64,000 nucleotides of DNA, from NCBI RefSeq assembly GCF_000224145.3, contig NC_020168.2, forward strand, positions 3,335,383-3,399,382, read 5' to 3'. Each line of letters starts with the position of its first letter. The stretch's first letter is position 1. The translations under genes were made by a program, and so were the position numbers. Below the pieces are notes generated by a model. That model worked only from the letters and a program-made list of their open reading frames with translations, had not been told where the DNA came from and searched no databases. Source of the stretch: Ciona intestinalis (lineage: Eukaryota; Chordata; Ascidiacea; Phlebobranchia; Cionidae). Shown one piece after another: positions 20,882 to 46,000 of this stretch.

Positions 20882-23800
20882 ATGGCAGAGGTAGGAAAGC
20901 TTTTATTAATTTGATCATTTATTTTGGTTCACACGCTCTTTAACTGAATGTAAATGAATGTAACTTACTTTATCCTCGCGTGGCCGGAAAACGACAGTCG
21001 TTATCACACGGGTTTAACACCTCGTGCCAGCTTACGAGTTACCATGCATGTTACTTTGTGGGTGATTATTTTTTTTGGGAATTTTTTCATTTTTTTTATG
21101 TATGGCTGATAATTTGGACAACCCATTAGTGACCACTGGGTTGGCACTTTGTTTCCATACTTTTTAACCATAACATGTTTTTACGGCTGTTTTTCGCTGT
21201 TGCGTGAATTTACCTTTGCTATTGTCAAAAGTAATTGACAAAGTTTTTGCAGAATGTTGAAGCAAAAGAGCCCGTAGAACAACCAGAGGTTGCTGTACAG
21301 CAACCAGAGCCTGTCGTACAGTTACCCGCATCAGTAATGCCTAAACTGGAAGAAGACGAAGACGTTTTATTTAAAATGTAAGTTTGTTTTAGTTTTAAAT
21401 TATATATATAATATATAATTATACTCCTTTTATATTTGTTCATACACTTTATTATTGTTTATTACGGCAGTATTAGTTACGTACGACTTATTATCCGAAT
21501 GTCACTCTCTTTTTTCACAAGTGGGCGCTCTTATTAAGTTTAAAATTTTGAAAAAAATAAACAAAGAAACACTTTAAATCGGTAATAAGTGTAAAACAAA
21601 TTATTTAAATACTGAAAATACCTTTATAAATATATAAAACACTAGTAAAAACATCTTTCCCAAATTAGGTAGGTTATATACGCTCTTTCGTTCTGTTAAC
21701 TATCGTCGGCTCTGTGGTGTAACGGTTTGCGTGCCGTTGATTAATCTCTTTGTTTCGTTCTTACCGGGTTCGAGTCCCGCACAGTGCAACCCGTTTTATT
21801 TTTTTTATTTATTTTTTTGTGTGATTGGCACGAGTTAGGGGTTGGGGGTTAGGGGTTAGGGGTTAGAAGTTAGGGGGTTAGAGGTTAGGGGGTCAGGGGG
21901 TTTGGGTTTAAGTTTTATGTCTGTAAACTGTAAAACTTACTGTTAGTAAACGATTTTTTATAAAATATTGAAATACTATACCAATACACGTTTTATATGT
22001 CACAAAACGACGTTTTTTCAAAGTCCCCACAAAATAAAAAAAAATGAGCGCCCACTTGTGAAAAAAGGGGTGACATTCGGATAATAAGTCGTATGTGTAT
22101 TAATTACACATGGCCCGTGCACACATTTTCTTTCAAATTCCCAAAATTGAAGAGTTTTACAGTTAAAATCCAAAACTCAAGGCATTTTTCTCTTATTTGT
22201 ATACAGTACTTGTTAACTTTAATTCGTATATGTTTAATGTAATACTGTCAACTTTTACATATATATATATATAATATATACATAGCCTACATATTACTTT
22301 TTGTCATTAAACATGTACCTTCAGTCTGGGAATCGAAGCGCTAAGTTGTATACTCAATTTTTCTCGCTTAAAATTTGGTAATCTAACTTTTGCGAAAACT
22401 TATTATTAATTAATATTGCTTGTCCACTTTACAATATGATGTTCATGAAATTTCAGGAGGGCCAAGCTTTTCCGGTGGGCAAAAGAAGCTGATCCACCTG
22501 AATGGAAAGAAAGAGGAACTGGAGATATAAAGATTCTAAAGCACAAAGAAACAGCGAGAATTCGTTTACTAATGAGACGAGACAAGACATTCAAAATCTG
22601 CGCTAATCACTATAGTGAGTTGAAATTATAATCCAGTGTTCACTTATTATTACTTGATAGAGGTGAGAAATTGTCCCAATTTAGCACATGCAATAAGATG
22701 CTTGATAATTGCTCTGCTTTTTTTGTACAGATGTAACATATTAACAATACTGTTCAAAATATTATCACCAGCAAATTACTTTTCATTATTTTGTTAAAAT
22801 CATTTTCCCAACTGTTTAAATTTTTTGCAATTTTTTTTCATAAACAAAATATGTGTATAGTAAAAAAATGTATAGGCCTAAGTAACTAAGAAAACAATTA
22901 TTGTTGACTGTTGTTATATATAAATACAGTATTAATATATATACAAAATTGTGTTTACAATTTCTTTCCAAGTAACCTTAAGCATGAAGCTTGTGTCGCA
23001 TTGTGAGAGTGAGCGAGCATGGATGTGGATGGCTACCGCAGATTTTGCCGATGAAGAAGCAAAAGAAGAATTATTTGCAATAAGATTTTTGAATGCTGAA
23101 AGTATGTGATAAAACATGGAACATTGAACTGCCTGAAGTTTATTTAACTTTAACTCTTAATAATCATATTTTTTGGATATTTTTTTTACAGTTGTTTGAA
23201 TTAAATTTATATTTTGATTACATTTTTTTACAAAACATAGTACTTTAACTTTATGGTACTATAACTTAATTTACACAGTACCCAAATAAATCTGTTAAAG
23301 TTTCGGTTTACAGTTTATCGAAGTACCAGGAACATTAAAAGTGATCTCGTAATTGTTTTCGGGTAAAATTTTTTTTTCGGGTAAACAGTTTTTCACTATG
23401 TCCACAGTAAAATTCTGATACTTGCCTATTCTCATTTTCCAGATGCAAATAAGTTTAAGGACAAGTTCTGTGAATGTCAAGAAATGCTTAAAGCGGCAGG
23501 TAAGTACACTAATTTATGTAACACATTCAATACTGGAATATACACTAAGGGTTCCAAGGTATGCCTGTTTAGGTGGTTGCCATAACCCAAACCTGGATTT
23601 TTGCTCAGGAAAGCATGTTTAGTTCTAGCTCATGCAACAATTTGTCATCTGTCGAGGTTTTTAATAACCCATGGTCTACACAAGTTTTAAATTTTAACCA
23701 CTCATTATTGTAAAGGCATGCAAGTTTGGTTAAATCTCGCAAAAATGATGTCTCCAGATGAAGTATCAAGTACAGAGGTTTCTGAGGATGAAAAAGAAGC

Positions 23801-23972
23801 AGGGGAAGAAGAGGAGACTAAAGAGAGCAAGGAGCTCACTGAGAAGTTGGATGATCTTAGTGTAAAAGATGACAAGAACAAAGAGGTCACCAAATCAAAA
23901 GAGGCAGGAGAAAAATTTGTGGAAAAAATTAGTCAAAAGGATTCAACAGTTGAAGACTCACCTGAAAAATAA
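20882..23972 (+). CDS. RANBP1: Ran-binding protein 1
   Basis: Six exons join in phase (about 244 residues): 20882-20890, 21253-21377, 22457-22614, 22973-23101, 23443-23499, 23716-23972. RANBP1 binds Ran-GTP in the cytoplasm and helps RanGAP disassemble export complexes. The Ran-binding domain (roughly residues 40-165) is clear: [52 protein letters not shown] and [17 protein letters not shown] all match the family in order. A short acidic/Gln-Pro N-terminus precedes it. The C-terminal tail is highly charged (Glu/Lys/Asp/Ser), as in vertebrate RANBP1, but I could not identify the leucine-rich export signal with certainty. The first exon encodes only three residues (MAE). The stop is TAA at 23970-23972. 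Confidence 0.96.
20955..21146 (-). mobile_element. SINE copy truncated at its head side
   Basis: It runs from an aatgaatgtaacttac tail to the central block cattagtgaccactgggttgg. The tRNA-like head is missing. It lies in RANBP1 intron 1, 65 bp after the tiny first exon. Confidence 0.85.
21709..21788 (+). pseudogene. tRNA-like sequence, probably degenerate
   Basis: An A-box-like GTGGTGTAACGGTTTGCGTG is followed by a B-box-like GGGTTCGAGTCCC. GCTCTGT and ACAGTGC can pair as an acceptor stem with one mismatch. The T stem has one C-C mismatch and I could not fold a convincing anticodon arm, so no isotype is assigned. It may act only as an internal Pol III promoter. Confidence 0.45.
21837..21912 (+). 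repeat. Telomere-like (GGGGTTA)n array
   Basis: About ten units alternate between GGGGTTA and TTAGGGGG variants with some decay (gaagttaggggg, gaggttaggggg). The array resembles the TTAGGG chordate telomere repeat but is internal and imperfect. Confidence 0.8.
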
Positions 23973-24926
23973 ATCTAAAAGCAAGAACAGGAAATACTTT
24001 GATGCTGCCAATGCCATGTGATTTTATTTCTCCACTTATGTCTTTTGTTTTTGATTAACCTTTTCGGTATTTTTATGTTTTACTTTATGAAGTTGAAATT
24101 AAACAAAATCCAACACAAGGCACATACACCATGAAAACTTAAACGTCCCACCATTACATTCTACCTTAGATGCCAAATACCTTTTAATGTCAAGTTAGGC
24201 ATATTTAGAAATACACTTAACCATGCCTAATTGGTTGGTATGTGGACTAATTATCACACAATACTGCGGAAATTCCAGGGCGGTATGCTCACTCTGTCAC
24301 CCCATCTTGGCACATGCATATTACCTCATAGTTTACATCCAAAAGCGCAGAAATTTTTTTTTGAAAAGCCATAAGAATTTCATTTGCTTGAGCTCGTGTC
24401 ACCACCTATGGCTAACTGTCTAGGCCTGTGTTTGTCTAATTAATTATTTTTTTGTAGAAAAAAAATCTGACAATTGCTTAAATTTGGTATCAGCAACAAT
24501 GTTTATAAAGTGCACAACTTCCACATTTAAAAATCGACTGTTAAGAATATGTACAGTGATTATTGATTAGAAATTAAATGAGTATGCATAGTCAGATTAA
24601 TGAAGTAAAAAAGATAAAAGTTGAGTTGACAAAGGTGAGTTCATATGAGACTGATTACAAAACAATTGATTTATAAAAAAAAAAGTTTTGGAATGAACGA
24701 ATTGAAGCAAGGTAAAAATACATAAAGAAATACCACCAAGGTACACTTTGTCAATAATTACTTTAGGTTTAAAATTTAAATGATCGACAAAAGTTATAAA
24801 ATACAGCAGTTACCTAAAAAATACAAAACCTGATATATACAGTAAAATAACTAAAATTTTAGTCTGTGTTAAACTTTTAAAATCCCCTGCACCTATCTCT
24901 GTATAAAAATGTTATTTCTATAGCAC
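23973..24926. other. Convergent intergenic interval RANBP1/GGT
   Basis: AT-rich sequence with the RANBP1 poly(A) signal. I see no repeat family or coding exon in it. Confidence 0.5.
24098..24103 (+). promoter_or_regulatory. Poly(A) signal ATTAAA of RANBP1
   Basis: This common variant signal lies about 125 bp after the RANBP1 stop codon. Confidence 0.5.
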
Positions 24927-31536
<6,610 letters not shown>

Positions 31537-32179
31537 GCTGTTTTAAACCAAACGAAAGCGTCAAAACGCTCGTACAAAAAACTACGGGTACGTTTGTAAT
31601 GGAATTACAATCTAACACGTTAAAGCCCTACATATTTAATGCACAAAACGAATAGTGGTTATTTTTTCATCTATAGACACATATAAAACCGTATATATTT
31701 ATATAAGCGTTTATTATACTGCCTTTTGCCTTACAGAATAGCACGAATATAAGATGGGTCAACAAAACGATGTAAACATTAAAGCAAATCTGTCGAGTCA
31801 TTCCCGTGTTCCTTTTAAATAACAGACATTCGCTGCGTCATTATTACGAGGCAGGTTTTAAACCCTGTCGTTTTAACTTAGACAAATATGTTACATATGA
31901 AATGTTCCCATCGTATTTGCAAAGCGAACATGTAATAGCGGTTGGTAAATCTAATCTCGGTCCGTCGTACGATATCTTGGTGTATAGGCTACAAACCACA
32001 GTATTTCAAACCGCATGAACATATGTTATGCTAAAGCAAAAACATATGGTTTGGTAAGCCTCCCAGAAAGCCGCAGGATTTGAAAAAACAGTTGTTGAGA
32101 GTGTGGTGCAAGTGCTTGCACTCCACGTGTGCTAAAACTCTCGTTAAAGCTCGCGTCCAGCTGGACAGAAACCTTTCAT

Positions 32180-32264
32180 TCTGTTAATTATTGTTTAAAA
32201 CACGATTAGGATAATTGAATATTATGTTGTAAACATGTCCCATCTTTCCCCACCCTACTATATA
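32180..32264 (-). mobile_element. MITE half copy
   Basis: Runs from tgtttaaaacacgattagga to CCCCACCCTACT; the left half is missing. Confidence 0.75.
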
Positions 32265-32269
32265 TTAGG

Positions 32270-32466
32270 CCGTTGGGGTGGGGGAGGATGGGACACATTT
32301 TCATTCTATATTTTCTTGCCCCATTTGGTAGTATACAAAGAACATTCAATGGATTATAAAACCGTGTCCTCGCGACTCCCAAAGACTGTTGTTGCTAAAA
32401 CACGACTGGAGTATTTGAATATTGCGTATATACTAATAGTGTACCGTCTTGCCCCATGCTACTACA
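32270..32466 (-). mobile_element. MITE copy
   Basis: Left end CGTTGGGGTGGGGGAGGATGG, right end TGCCCCATGCTACT. Confidence 0.8.
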
Positions 32467-32525
32467 TCTAAACGATAACTATAGTTCCCTAAAAAATGCC
32501 GTGGAGCAGCACAAAATTAAATTTA

Positions 32526-32760
32526 CTAGGGTGGGTTAAGATGGGATACCGTTAGCCCCGAAACCCTATACTTCCTGATCGTGTTTTGAACAATTAAACA
32601 ACGTTGTGTTGAAGTCATGAGGATAAAGTTATAGAATTTTGTAAATATGCTTTGCGCGTGTATAGTACCAAACCGTAGAGAAAACATTGCGCAGTATCAG
32701 TGAGACCTAAAAGGCGTCCAATATTTTCACTATTCCGCATACTAGAACTAATGTATTTAT
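32526..32760 (+). mobile_element. Diverged MITE-related copy
   Basis: The left end ACTAGGGTGGGTTAAGATGG is followed by a core resembling the family (ctgatcgtgttttgaacaat) but with much change; the right end is unclear. Confidence 0.5.
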
Positions 32761-32914
32761 AAATTATTCCCTATTCTTTAATAACTCCGATTTTAGTGAC
32801 TGTCGCTTTGTCGTTACTTAACTCTTTATATCTCATTTCCGCAAATATAGTAGGCTACGCGGTTGTTACGGTTAGCTCATAATATCCCACGTTTCGTAAT
32901 CGTGTTATAAAACC

Positions 32915-33505
32915 ATCCCGCAGCGCTCTTTCCTAGAGTAAACGATGAGGCAACAAAATTCTGTAAATATTCTTAGCTTAATACTATAATAACGGGGATA
33001 AAAAATATAAACATAGACCATCTTACCCCAACCTACTTAAATTTAGATATTATTTGGTGACGATGGTTAATTTTCGGTTACATATAGTACTGTCGGGGAA
33101 GACGGGACGCCTTTAGCACATAATATTTAATATCCTAATCGTGTTTAAAAGAATTACCAACGGTCAATGGAAGTCGTGAGGGTANNNNNNNNNNNNNNNN
33201 NNNNNNNNNNNNNNNNNNNNNNNNNNNNNNNNNNCCATTCCGCAACGCTCTTTCCTAGAGTATACTAAAAGGCAACTAAATGCTGTAATCATTTTTACTT
33301 TAATAATATAACGGAGAAAAACGAAAATATAAACATAGACCATCTTACCCCAACCTACTTAAATTTAGATATTATTTGGTGACGATGGTTAATTTTCGGT
33401 TAAATATAGTACTGTCGGGGAAGAAGCCTTTAGCACATAATATTTTAATATCCTGATCGTGTTTAAAAGAATTAATGACGGTCAATGGAAGTCGTGAGGG
33501 TACGA
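32915..33505 (+). repeat. Tandem duplicate block either side of an N gap
   Basis: Sequence from ccatcccgcagcgctctttcc (32925 region) to gtcgtgagggta (33184) recurs from 33235 to about 33505 with about 10 percent differences and small indels. It includes the block ccatcttaccccaacctact and a MITE start. Confidence 0.8.
33185..33234. other. Assembly gap (50 N)
   Basis: A run of N at the junction of the two duplicate blocks; its length is probably nominal. Confidence 0.95.
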
Positions 33506-33598
33506 TTTTATAATTATTTTAATGTTCTTTGTTTACTACCAAATGGGACGAGAAAATAGAAAGAAATGGTGTCCCATCCTCCCCTACCCTACTATATA
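33408..33598 (+). mobile_element. MITE copy in second duplicate block
   Basis: Left end AGTACTGTCGGGGAAGAAG has lost the gggacac block; right end CCCTACCCTACT. Confidence 0.8.
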
Positions 33599-34106
33599 AA
33601 TAATAAATATATGAGTAAAAATTACCGATTTATTGTCCCCGCTGTCTCCAGGTTCGTATTTGTTTGACGTCATACTAACAAGTTTCTGAAGAAATAAACT
33701 CTAATAAAAGCCCTACGACCCTGAATGAAAACATAAATTGCTTTATAGCCTATATATATTGACATGTTAATTCGCTGAGGTCTTATTAAATGTGGTTTCG
33801 TGCTTTTAGTTTTCGCACTGTGTACCACACGAAACAATTATTATAGTATACTTTAAAATGGGATACATTTTGCAGATAATTTCCCATATTTTCTAATCTT
33901 TACAATTAGCAACGCCCTTTTATAGTCGGAAGAATATGATTGTAAAATTATTTGATTTTTCCTTATTTACTACCGAATAGGGCGATAAAGGAGAATGAAA
34001 ATGTGTATTTCCTTCCTCCAACCTGCTATAAACAAAAACATACCATAACATATTGATAAACAATATTATAACTCTTTTTCCTGCTACTATCTAACTCTTA
34101 CATATA

Positions 34107-34304
34107 TAGTAGTGTTGGAGAAGATGGGACACTTTTAGAACAAAATATATCCAAATATCTGGATCGTGTTTTAAACAATTAAAAACGGTCTATAGGAGTT
34201 GTAAGGAAATAGTTTTATAATTCTTTGATTGTTTTTGTGTACTACGAAATGGGAGGACAAGACAGAGTGAAAAGATGTCCCATCTTCCCCCATCCTACCA
34301 TATT
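34107..34304 (+). mobile_element. MITE copy
   Basis: Ends AGTAGTGTTGGAGAAGATGG and CCCCCATCCTACC. Confidence 0.85.
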
Positions 34305-34835
34305 TCTGCTCTTAAATCTCATCTATCCTTTGAGAAAGAAAAATGGCTGTTTTATATCACTCCCTTAAGAACGAATGGATGCCTGCATTATATCACTATG
34401 TCTGCATTATATCACTCTTTATTCGCTCTTACTTAAACCGCACAAAAGAAAGCGACTGTTATATTATTTACTGTTATACTGATAAGAGCACAGAACGGTC
34501 CTTTACTGCCTTTGCCTATTACTTTTATTGCCAAGATTGCTATAGAATTGAAAGCTGTCTAGCTACATAGAATACTAATCTTATACTCCCGGTCCCTTTG
34601 TTAACTGAGCAGTTTGAACGAAAAGCCAATATTTGTACATGTTATCGAGCTGTATGCATTCCTGTGCGTGTGGGTTCGCTGGTACCACGGGTAAACAATA
34701 ATTACACCGATAATTAGAGCGTGTGTTTAAACCGTATTATAAGATAATAACACTTCATTTAAAATGGTAAACGTGTAATTGTGGACTGTAACTGTTTTGT
34801 ACCATTTTTTGCTACTGTTGCTGACTTTTAGAGAC

Positions 34836-35090
34836 CCTTGTTACTTTATTTTTTTCGTCGACAGTAGTTTTAAGTCAGTATTCCGTTTCATGCACCTCGT
34901 GTATGCTTATACGAGTTACCACGTTTGTAAATTCGTGGATAATTGTTTTTGGAGTTATTTGTTACTTTTTTGAAATGTATGGCTGACAAACTGGACAATT
35001 AATCCATAAAGAATTACTTGGTCGGAGAAATTGCCGTTAAGTATCTTGCTCAAGGATTTGACAACTGTATATAGGTGATCTCAAACCAAC
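34836..35090 (-). mobile_element. Diverged SINE copy
   Basis: Blocks cacctcgtgtatgcttatac, atggctgacaaactggac and gttaagtatcttgctcaagg follow the family order but are decayed. Confidence 0.55.
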
Positions 35091-35289
35091 CGGTATACAA
35101 AGTAAATAGTACGGTGGGGTAAGTTAGAACGCGGAGAAAGTTAGAACACTTTTGTAAAATCGCTTTTTATGGGTACCTATGATAAAAATAAATGTTACAG
35201 CATTATTTTATAATATTCTCACGGCCAACAGAAGGGGCGCAAATGCGTTTACTGTTCCTAAAGTGGCATACTATTGAAAAGTGGAAGTT

Positions 35290-35720
35290 GTATATGGATA
35301 GAGATGCTCAATTGTAATCTACCCTATGGTACCATCAAAGTTTAGAAAAAAATACCAGCCTATAAAAAAACGCGTGAAAAAAAACGCCAAAGGGAAAAAA
35401 TCCGCCGTTGGACAATAGCTACTTGGGATTTCTCTTAAAAGTGACTGAACTTTGAACGTTTTCAGTTTCTAAACTTCTAAAGATCAGTCAAAATTCCCTT
35501 TTGGTGAATATATAAACAAAATCAAAATATATAAAAACTTAGTATGGTGTAATTTTTCAGATGAACCAAACGACATATTACCTTACTTGGAACATTTTCA
35601 ACCATTTTTCTATCACATATTTTTAGATCACATTTGACCATTCCAATCAATACACAAACTTTAGTTTTTCTCTGACATGCTTCTTTAAGTATAGATTAAA
35701 GTTTGTTATTGAACCAAACA
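35290..35720 (+). repeat. Diverged repeat shared with 2215-2450
   Basis: The blocks gtatatggata, atgctcaa, ggtaccatcaaagttt and gtgaatatata occur in the same order at both places. Confidence 0.5.
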
Positions 35721-36274
35721 ACATTTTTTTAATGGCTGAGCATAAAATGCTCACGTTTAATATTCGTTGAATCATATTAAACTGCCTAAAAAGAGACAGG
35801 CTTTAGCTGGTGTAAGTTTGCGTTTGGTAGCGCAAAACATCAAAATCAGCATTTATTTGTATTTTAGCATTTTAGGGGTATTTCCCAATTCCAAGGGAAT
35901 TCACCTAATTTTCTCTTCGTGGAATTTTCAGGTGGGAACGTTTGAATGTTCTGAAGCACCCAGTCGTTTTGATACGATCGTAAGACAATTATAAATTATG
36001 ATCGTGCGATAAAACTGTTATGTTAAAGTGCATGCGTTTAATTCCGGTATGATACAGCAGAAAAGCACAGACTAGCAGTGACAGACATAAATTTTAGTTC
36101 TTTGTGCAGAATAACAACACGATCATCATTATAAATAAATTTTTGTTATTGAAAAGTTTTGCCGTGTGTGTGCAGCAGATTATAAATTAAATATATTTGA
36201 TGTTAATAGTTTAGTTATGGCAACATAAAAGCCCTGCATGTACTTTTATAATTTTGAACAGGATTTAGAAAAAA

Positions 36275-41884
<5,610 letters not shown>

Positions 41885-42137
41885 AAATTCTTCACAATGA
41901 ATAGTTTAGTCGATACTCCATAAAGTGGGAAATAACATCCTTCAATGTGGAATATTTCCACCAAATGTTTTTTGTTGTAACAGAAATTCTTGTTTTAAAT
42001 TAAGTTTTGTATTTTAATATTTATATTTGTACTGCGCAAGAGATTCCTTTACTGATATTTACCTCTGCATTATGTTGAGACAATCTTTGCAAATATTATT
42101 TTACATCTATCTATTTTCTTGTTGCATTAACTATTTC

Positions 42138-42143
42138 AATAAA
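42138..42143 (+). promoter_or_regulatory. Poly(A) signal AATAAA of GGT-B
   Basis: It lies in ctatttcaataaatgttgc, about 255 bp after the stop. The surrounding 3' UTR sequence recurs near 50450-50580 and, inverted, near 49075-49100. Confidence 0.65.
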
Positions 42144-42217
42144 TGTTGCATTTTTTTGCATTGAAAAAACTGGTGTAGCGGTTAGGTGTGCTTCGAGCAC
42201 AGATATTTAATATATTG

Positions 42218-42413
42218 TAGGGTGGGGGGAGATGGGACACCTTTTAACTCTATTTTCTCGCCCCATTCGGTAATAAACAAAGAACATTCAAAGAATTATA
42301 AAACTATATGCCCACGACTCCCATCGACCGTTGTTAATTGTTTAAAACACGATCAGGATATTTGGATATTATGTGCTAAAGGTGTTCCATCTTTCCCCAC
42401 CCTACTATATATA
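42218..42413 (-). mobile_element. MITE copy between GGT-B and FUT8-like copy 1
   Basis: Ends GTAGGGTGGGGGGAGATGGG and CCCCACCCTACT. Confidence 0.9.
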
Positions 42414-43012
42414 ATTGTCTAAATTTCACTAGATGCATAAAAGATTGCGTGGCGTGTAAAGTTGCCAGCTGGCGCGACGCGGACGGGACTTAATCGTTGC
42501 TTTTCCCACATATAACAATGACAATCGCACACAAACGCATTGATGAGGGTACCGAATTTGATTAGGAAAATGTGTCAGTTTGCGTTCATACAATCTCGGT
42601 AAACGTGGAATACAAAGATACGTTTATGTCGACCGCTTTCACACGTCAATCACTACACTGGGGTGAATTGAAATACTTTAGCTGACAAATATTTCAGTAC
42701 CCTTGTGCTCACAGCAATAATACGTTTTTGTAAAATGTTTTATTTTTGTCGGAACAATTTTGTTCGGCGCGAGCATTTTTATTCGGCACGGACATAACTA
42801 TTTTTGCGGTAAAGTGAACTAATCAATAAAGCACTGCTGTTGTGTTGCTTCTATCCTGTTCGTGGAATACAGGATACTGTCAAATTCCGATGCGTCCGCT
42901 AAACATAATTCGACAGATGTCTTTCAAAAGCGTGACTTGCAACATAGAACACTGCTGTTAGTGTAATTTGCTTGCAATATTTCAACTTTTTCCACCTTGC
43001 ATAAACATCGGA

Positions 43013-46000
43013 ATGAAAAAGAAAACCTGTACAGGGACTAGAAAGGGAAAATGTTACATGAATTTCTGGCAGTTGGTCGTGGATGTTACTTGTTGCTTGT
43101 TTGTGGTTTGCAGCCTGTACTTTTTATTTCAATATTTACGGTAAGTTTCGTTTGTTTGTACTTTTTAATACATTTAGTTTCGTACCTAACCAGATTACTA
43201 TGTTTTAAAACAGTGCTCTTCAAACAGTGTGCATGGTGCACTAAAATATTCCAGGGGTGCACCAGTACAAAAGGGTATACAAGGGTGCATCACAAATTTT
43301 AACAATTTTCAGCAATATTATTTAGTTTTAAACATTTTTACCAAGTTTAGCCACTTTTCTACATTTTTTGTATATGAATTCTATATCTCGCATCACTGGG
43401 AATTGCGAAACGTCATTAGTTTTACATTAAAGCAATCAGGGGTGCGTGAGTTTGTCGCAACGAGTTTTGAGGTTCACCAACCCCAAAAAGGTTGCAGAGC
43501 ACTGTTTTAGAGTACTATGGTTTCTTTTTGTTTATAGGCATACTATGTCGGGTATATTACTGTGGGGTATAAGATAGATACCGTTGGTACACAATATCCC
43601 GTATTTCCTAATCGTGTTTTCAATAATTAACAATGCTGGTTTAGACTCGTGACTTACAAAATTCGGTGAATATTCTTTGTTTAACCCACCCCCAATGCGA
43701 CGAAAAAAAGAGAATGAAATTATAGACCATCTTACCCCAACCTACTATATAGCACCGTGGGGTAAGATGGGACACTGTTAGCATATAATACCCCGATCGT
43801 ATTTTAAACAAGCTTGGGCTACTACCAAATGGAACGAGAAAATAGAATGAATACGTATCCCATCTCTCCCCACCCTATACTATACAATTTACACATTGTT
43901 CTGAATTTTGAATGAGGCAGTTTGATCCTTTCGTAAGATTATGTTTGCATTTGTACAACACCGTTTTGCGTGACTATTGTTATATCACGTATAGGGCCTC
44001 TCTATGAATTATAAGGGGTAATAATACTTACGATACAGTAGGGTGGGGAAGATGGGACACCTGTTTATTCTATTTTTTAGTCCAATTTGGTAGTAAACAT
44101 AGAAAATTCAACAAATTATAAAACCGTATTTTCACGACTCTCATACCGTTGTCAATCGTTCAAAACACGACCAGGATACTTAAATATCATGTGCTAAAGG
44201 TGTCCCTTTTTTCCCATCCTAAGATGTTACATTATACTTTCTTTGTAGCAGTACCAACATAAACAAACGTTGCGAAACATGCACAAACCGACCAGCACTG
44301 AAACTGAAATGGGATTTCCTGAAAAATGTCAAGCAGCGACAAGGTAATCTAAAACATTATGAAATTGGGAGTTATTAATAATCTGAATGTGACTTGCTTC
44401 AACTATTAGCTCCGGCTAGTGTCGTGAAGCAGGCGCAACAGTTACATTCATTGTCCGGCGGCGTAGCACAGTTGGTTAGCGCGCCTGCTAACCCAGAGGT
44501 AATGGATTATAAGGCTCGTTACTGCTACCGTTGTTGGTGTATATGTCATTCATTGGCCATTAGAGACTTACGGTAATTGCATTAACCCAGTGGTCAGTAA
44601 TGGATTGTCCAAATTATTAGGCATACATAAAAATGAGAAAACTTCCACCAAAAAATAATTACCCATAAAATAACATACTTGGTAATGTTTAAAAACAAAT
44701 GAATAAATGTAATTTTGAATAAATAAATGAACGAATGTGGTTGAAGCAATTGCGTTAGGTGTCTTGCCCAACGGCACATACACCCACAATGGTAGCAGCG
44801 ACGAGCCTTGAACCCATTACCTCTGGGTTACAGGCACTATACCCACTTTGCCACGGCGCCGGACATAACATAACTTAATTAATGTTTGAAACATACGCAC
44901 CCGTGTTTAAAAACTACTGTCGTTTTACGCCATGCGAGGGTAAAGTAAGTTTTTATTCATTCAAGGTGGGCCAGTTACCAAATTAGACGTAGAAAGAACA
45001 AAGCTAACCATGGAGCTCAAGAAGGATGTTGAGCTTTGGTGGAAAACAATCAAAGCAGAGTTACTTAAGTATAAAAATACCGCGAATCAAATAAAATCGC
45101 ATGAAGATATGAAACGACCGATGCTACGTGAACAATATATGTACGTATACAATATTATAGTTTGTATTTTATACAGTATATATAGTACTGTGGGGTAAGA
45201 TGGGACACCTTTATGGTAGTCATGAGAATACGGTTTTGTAACTTTTCAAATTTCTTTGTTCGTTACCAAATGGGACGAGAAAACAGATTAGAAAGGTGTT
45301 CCATCTCCCCCCACCTAATATATCATACCTTCTGCTTTGCTACATCAATTATGGTCCACCTTTGTCTAGTTTTAAAACTTAAGTGTTTTACTTTCAGGGC
45401 ACTGGATATCAAAATGGAAAACCTTGCAAGCTTGGATGAGGGATGGCAAAAAGAAATTTCGAAAAAGTCCGCCAAAAAAGTAGAGAAAATAATCGACAAA
45501 TTTCAGGTGAATAAATATATATATAAAGAGAGAGAGCATGGTGGGGAAAGACGGGACGTGTTTAAAACATAATTGCCAAATATCCTGATCGTTTTTTACA
45601 ACTAACAACGGTCCATGGGAGTCGTGAGGATACGGTTTTATATTTCTTTAATTTTTTTGTTTACTACTAAATGAGACGTGAAAATAGAATGATAAGTTGT
45701 CCCATCTTTCCCCGCTATACTATATATGAATGTCACTCTATTTTGTATGGATGACAGTTTTATCATTTGGTTGAATCAATCACTCTAAGTTGCCGTATAT
45801 GCACACACACTCACAATGTGTAACGTGTTACTTTGGTACTAGATATTTTATGAATGGATGTAACGTATTAATCCTCGCGTGGCGGGTAACGGCAGTCTTC
45901 ATAATAGGCGTGTTCTGTTCCATATACACTTCGGAGCCGCTTTTATACGTTCTCACGTATATAAATTTGTGGGTGATTGTATACTTTTTTCTGTCTTCTT

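Larger units (their letters stand above)
21484..22091. mobile_element. 608-bp inverted-repeat element with TA flanks carrying tRNA-like and telomere-like sequence
   Basis: The left end CGACTTATTATCCGAATGTC is repeated in reverse complement at the right end (GACATTCGGATAATAAGTCG). The similarity extends about 45 bp inward through ttttttcacaagtgggcgct. A TA dinucleotide lies outside each end (21482-21483, 22092-22093), as for Tc1/mariner-like insertions. The interior has no ORF. It contains a tRNA-like stretch and a G-rich tandem array, annotated separately. It sits wholly inside RANBP1 intron 2. Confidence 0.8.
31537..36274. other. Divergent intergenic region between the two GGT genes
   Basis: It must contain both GGT promoters. 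It is packed with MITEs, diverged SINE pieces, a duplicated block around an N gap, and a diverged repeat at 35290-35720 that is also present at 2215-2450. No additional coding exon is supported. Confidence 0.6.

Noticed and set aside
21837-21912. Telomere end or recent telomere fusion
   Set aside because: The array is short, imperfect and inside an inverted-repeat element within an intron, so it is not a chromosome end.
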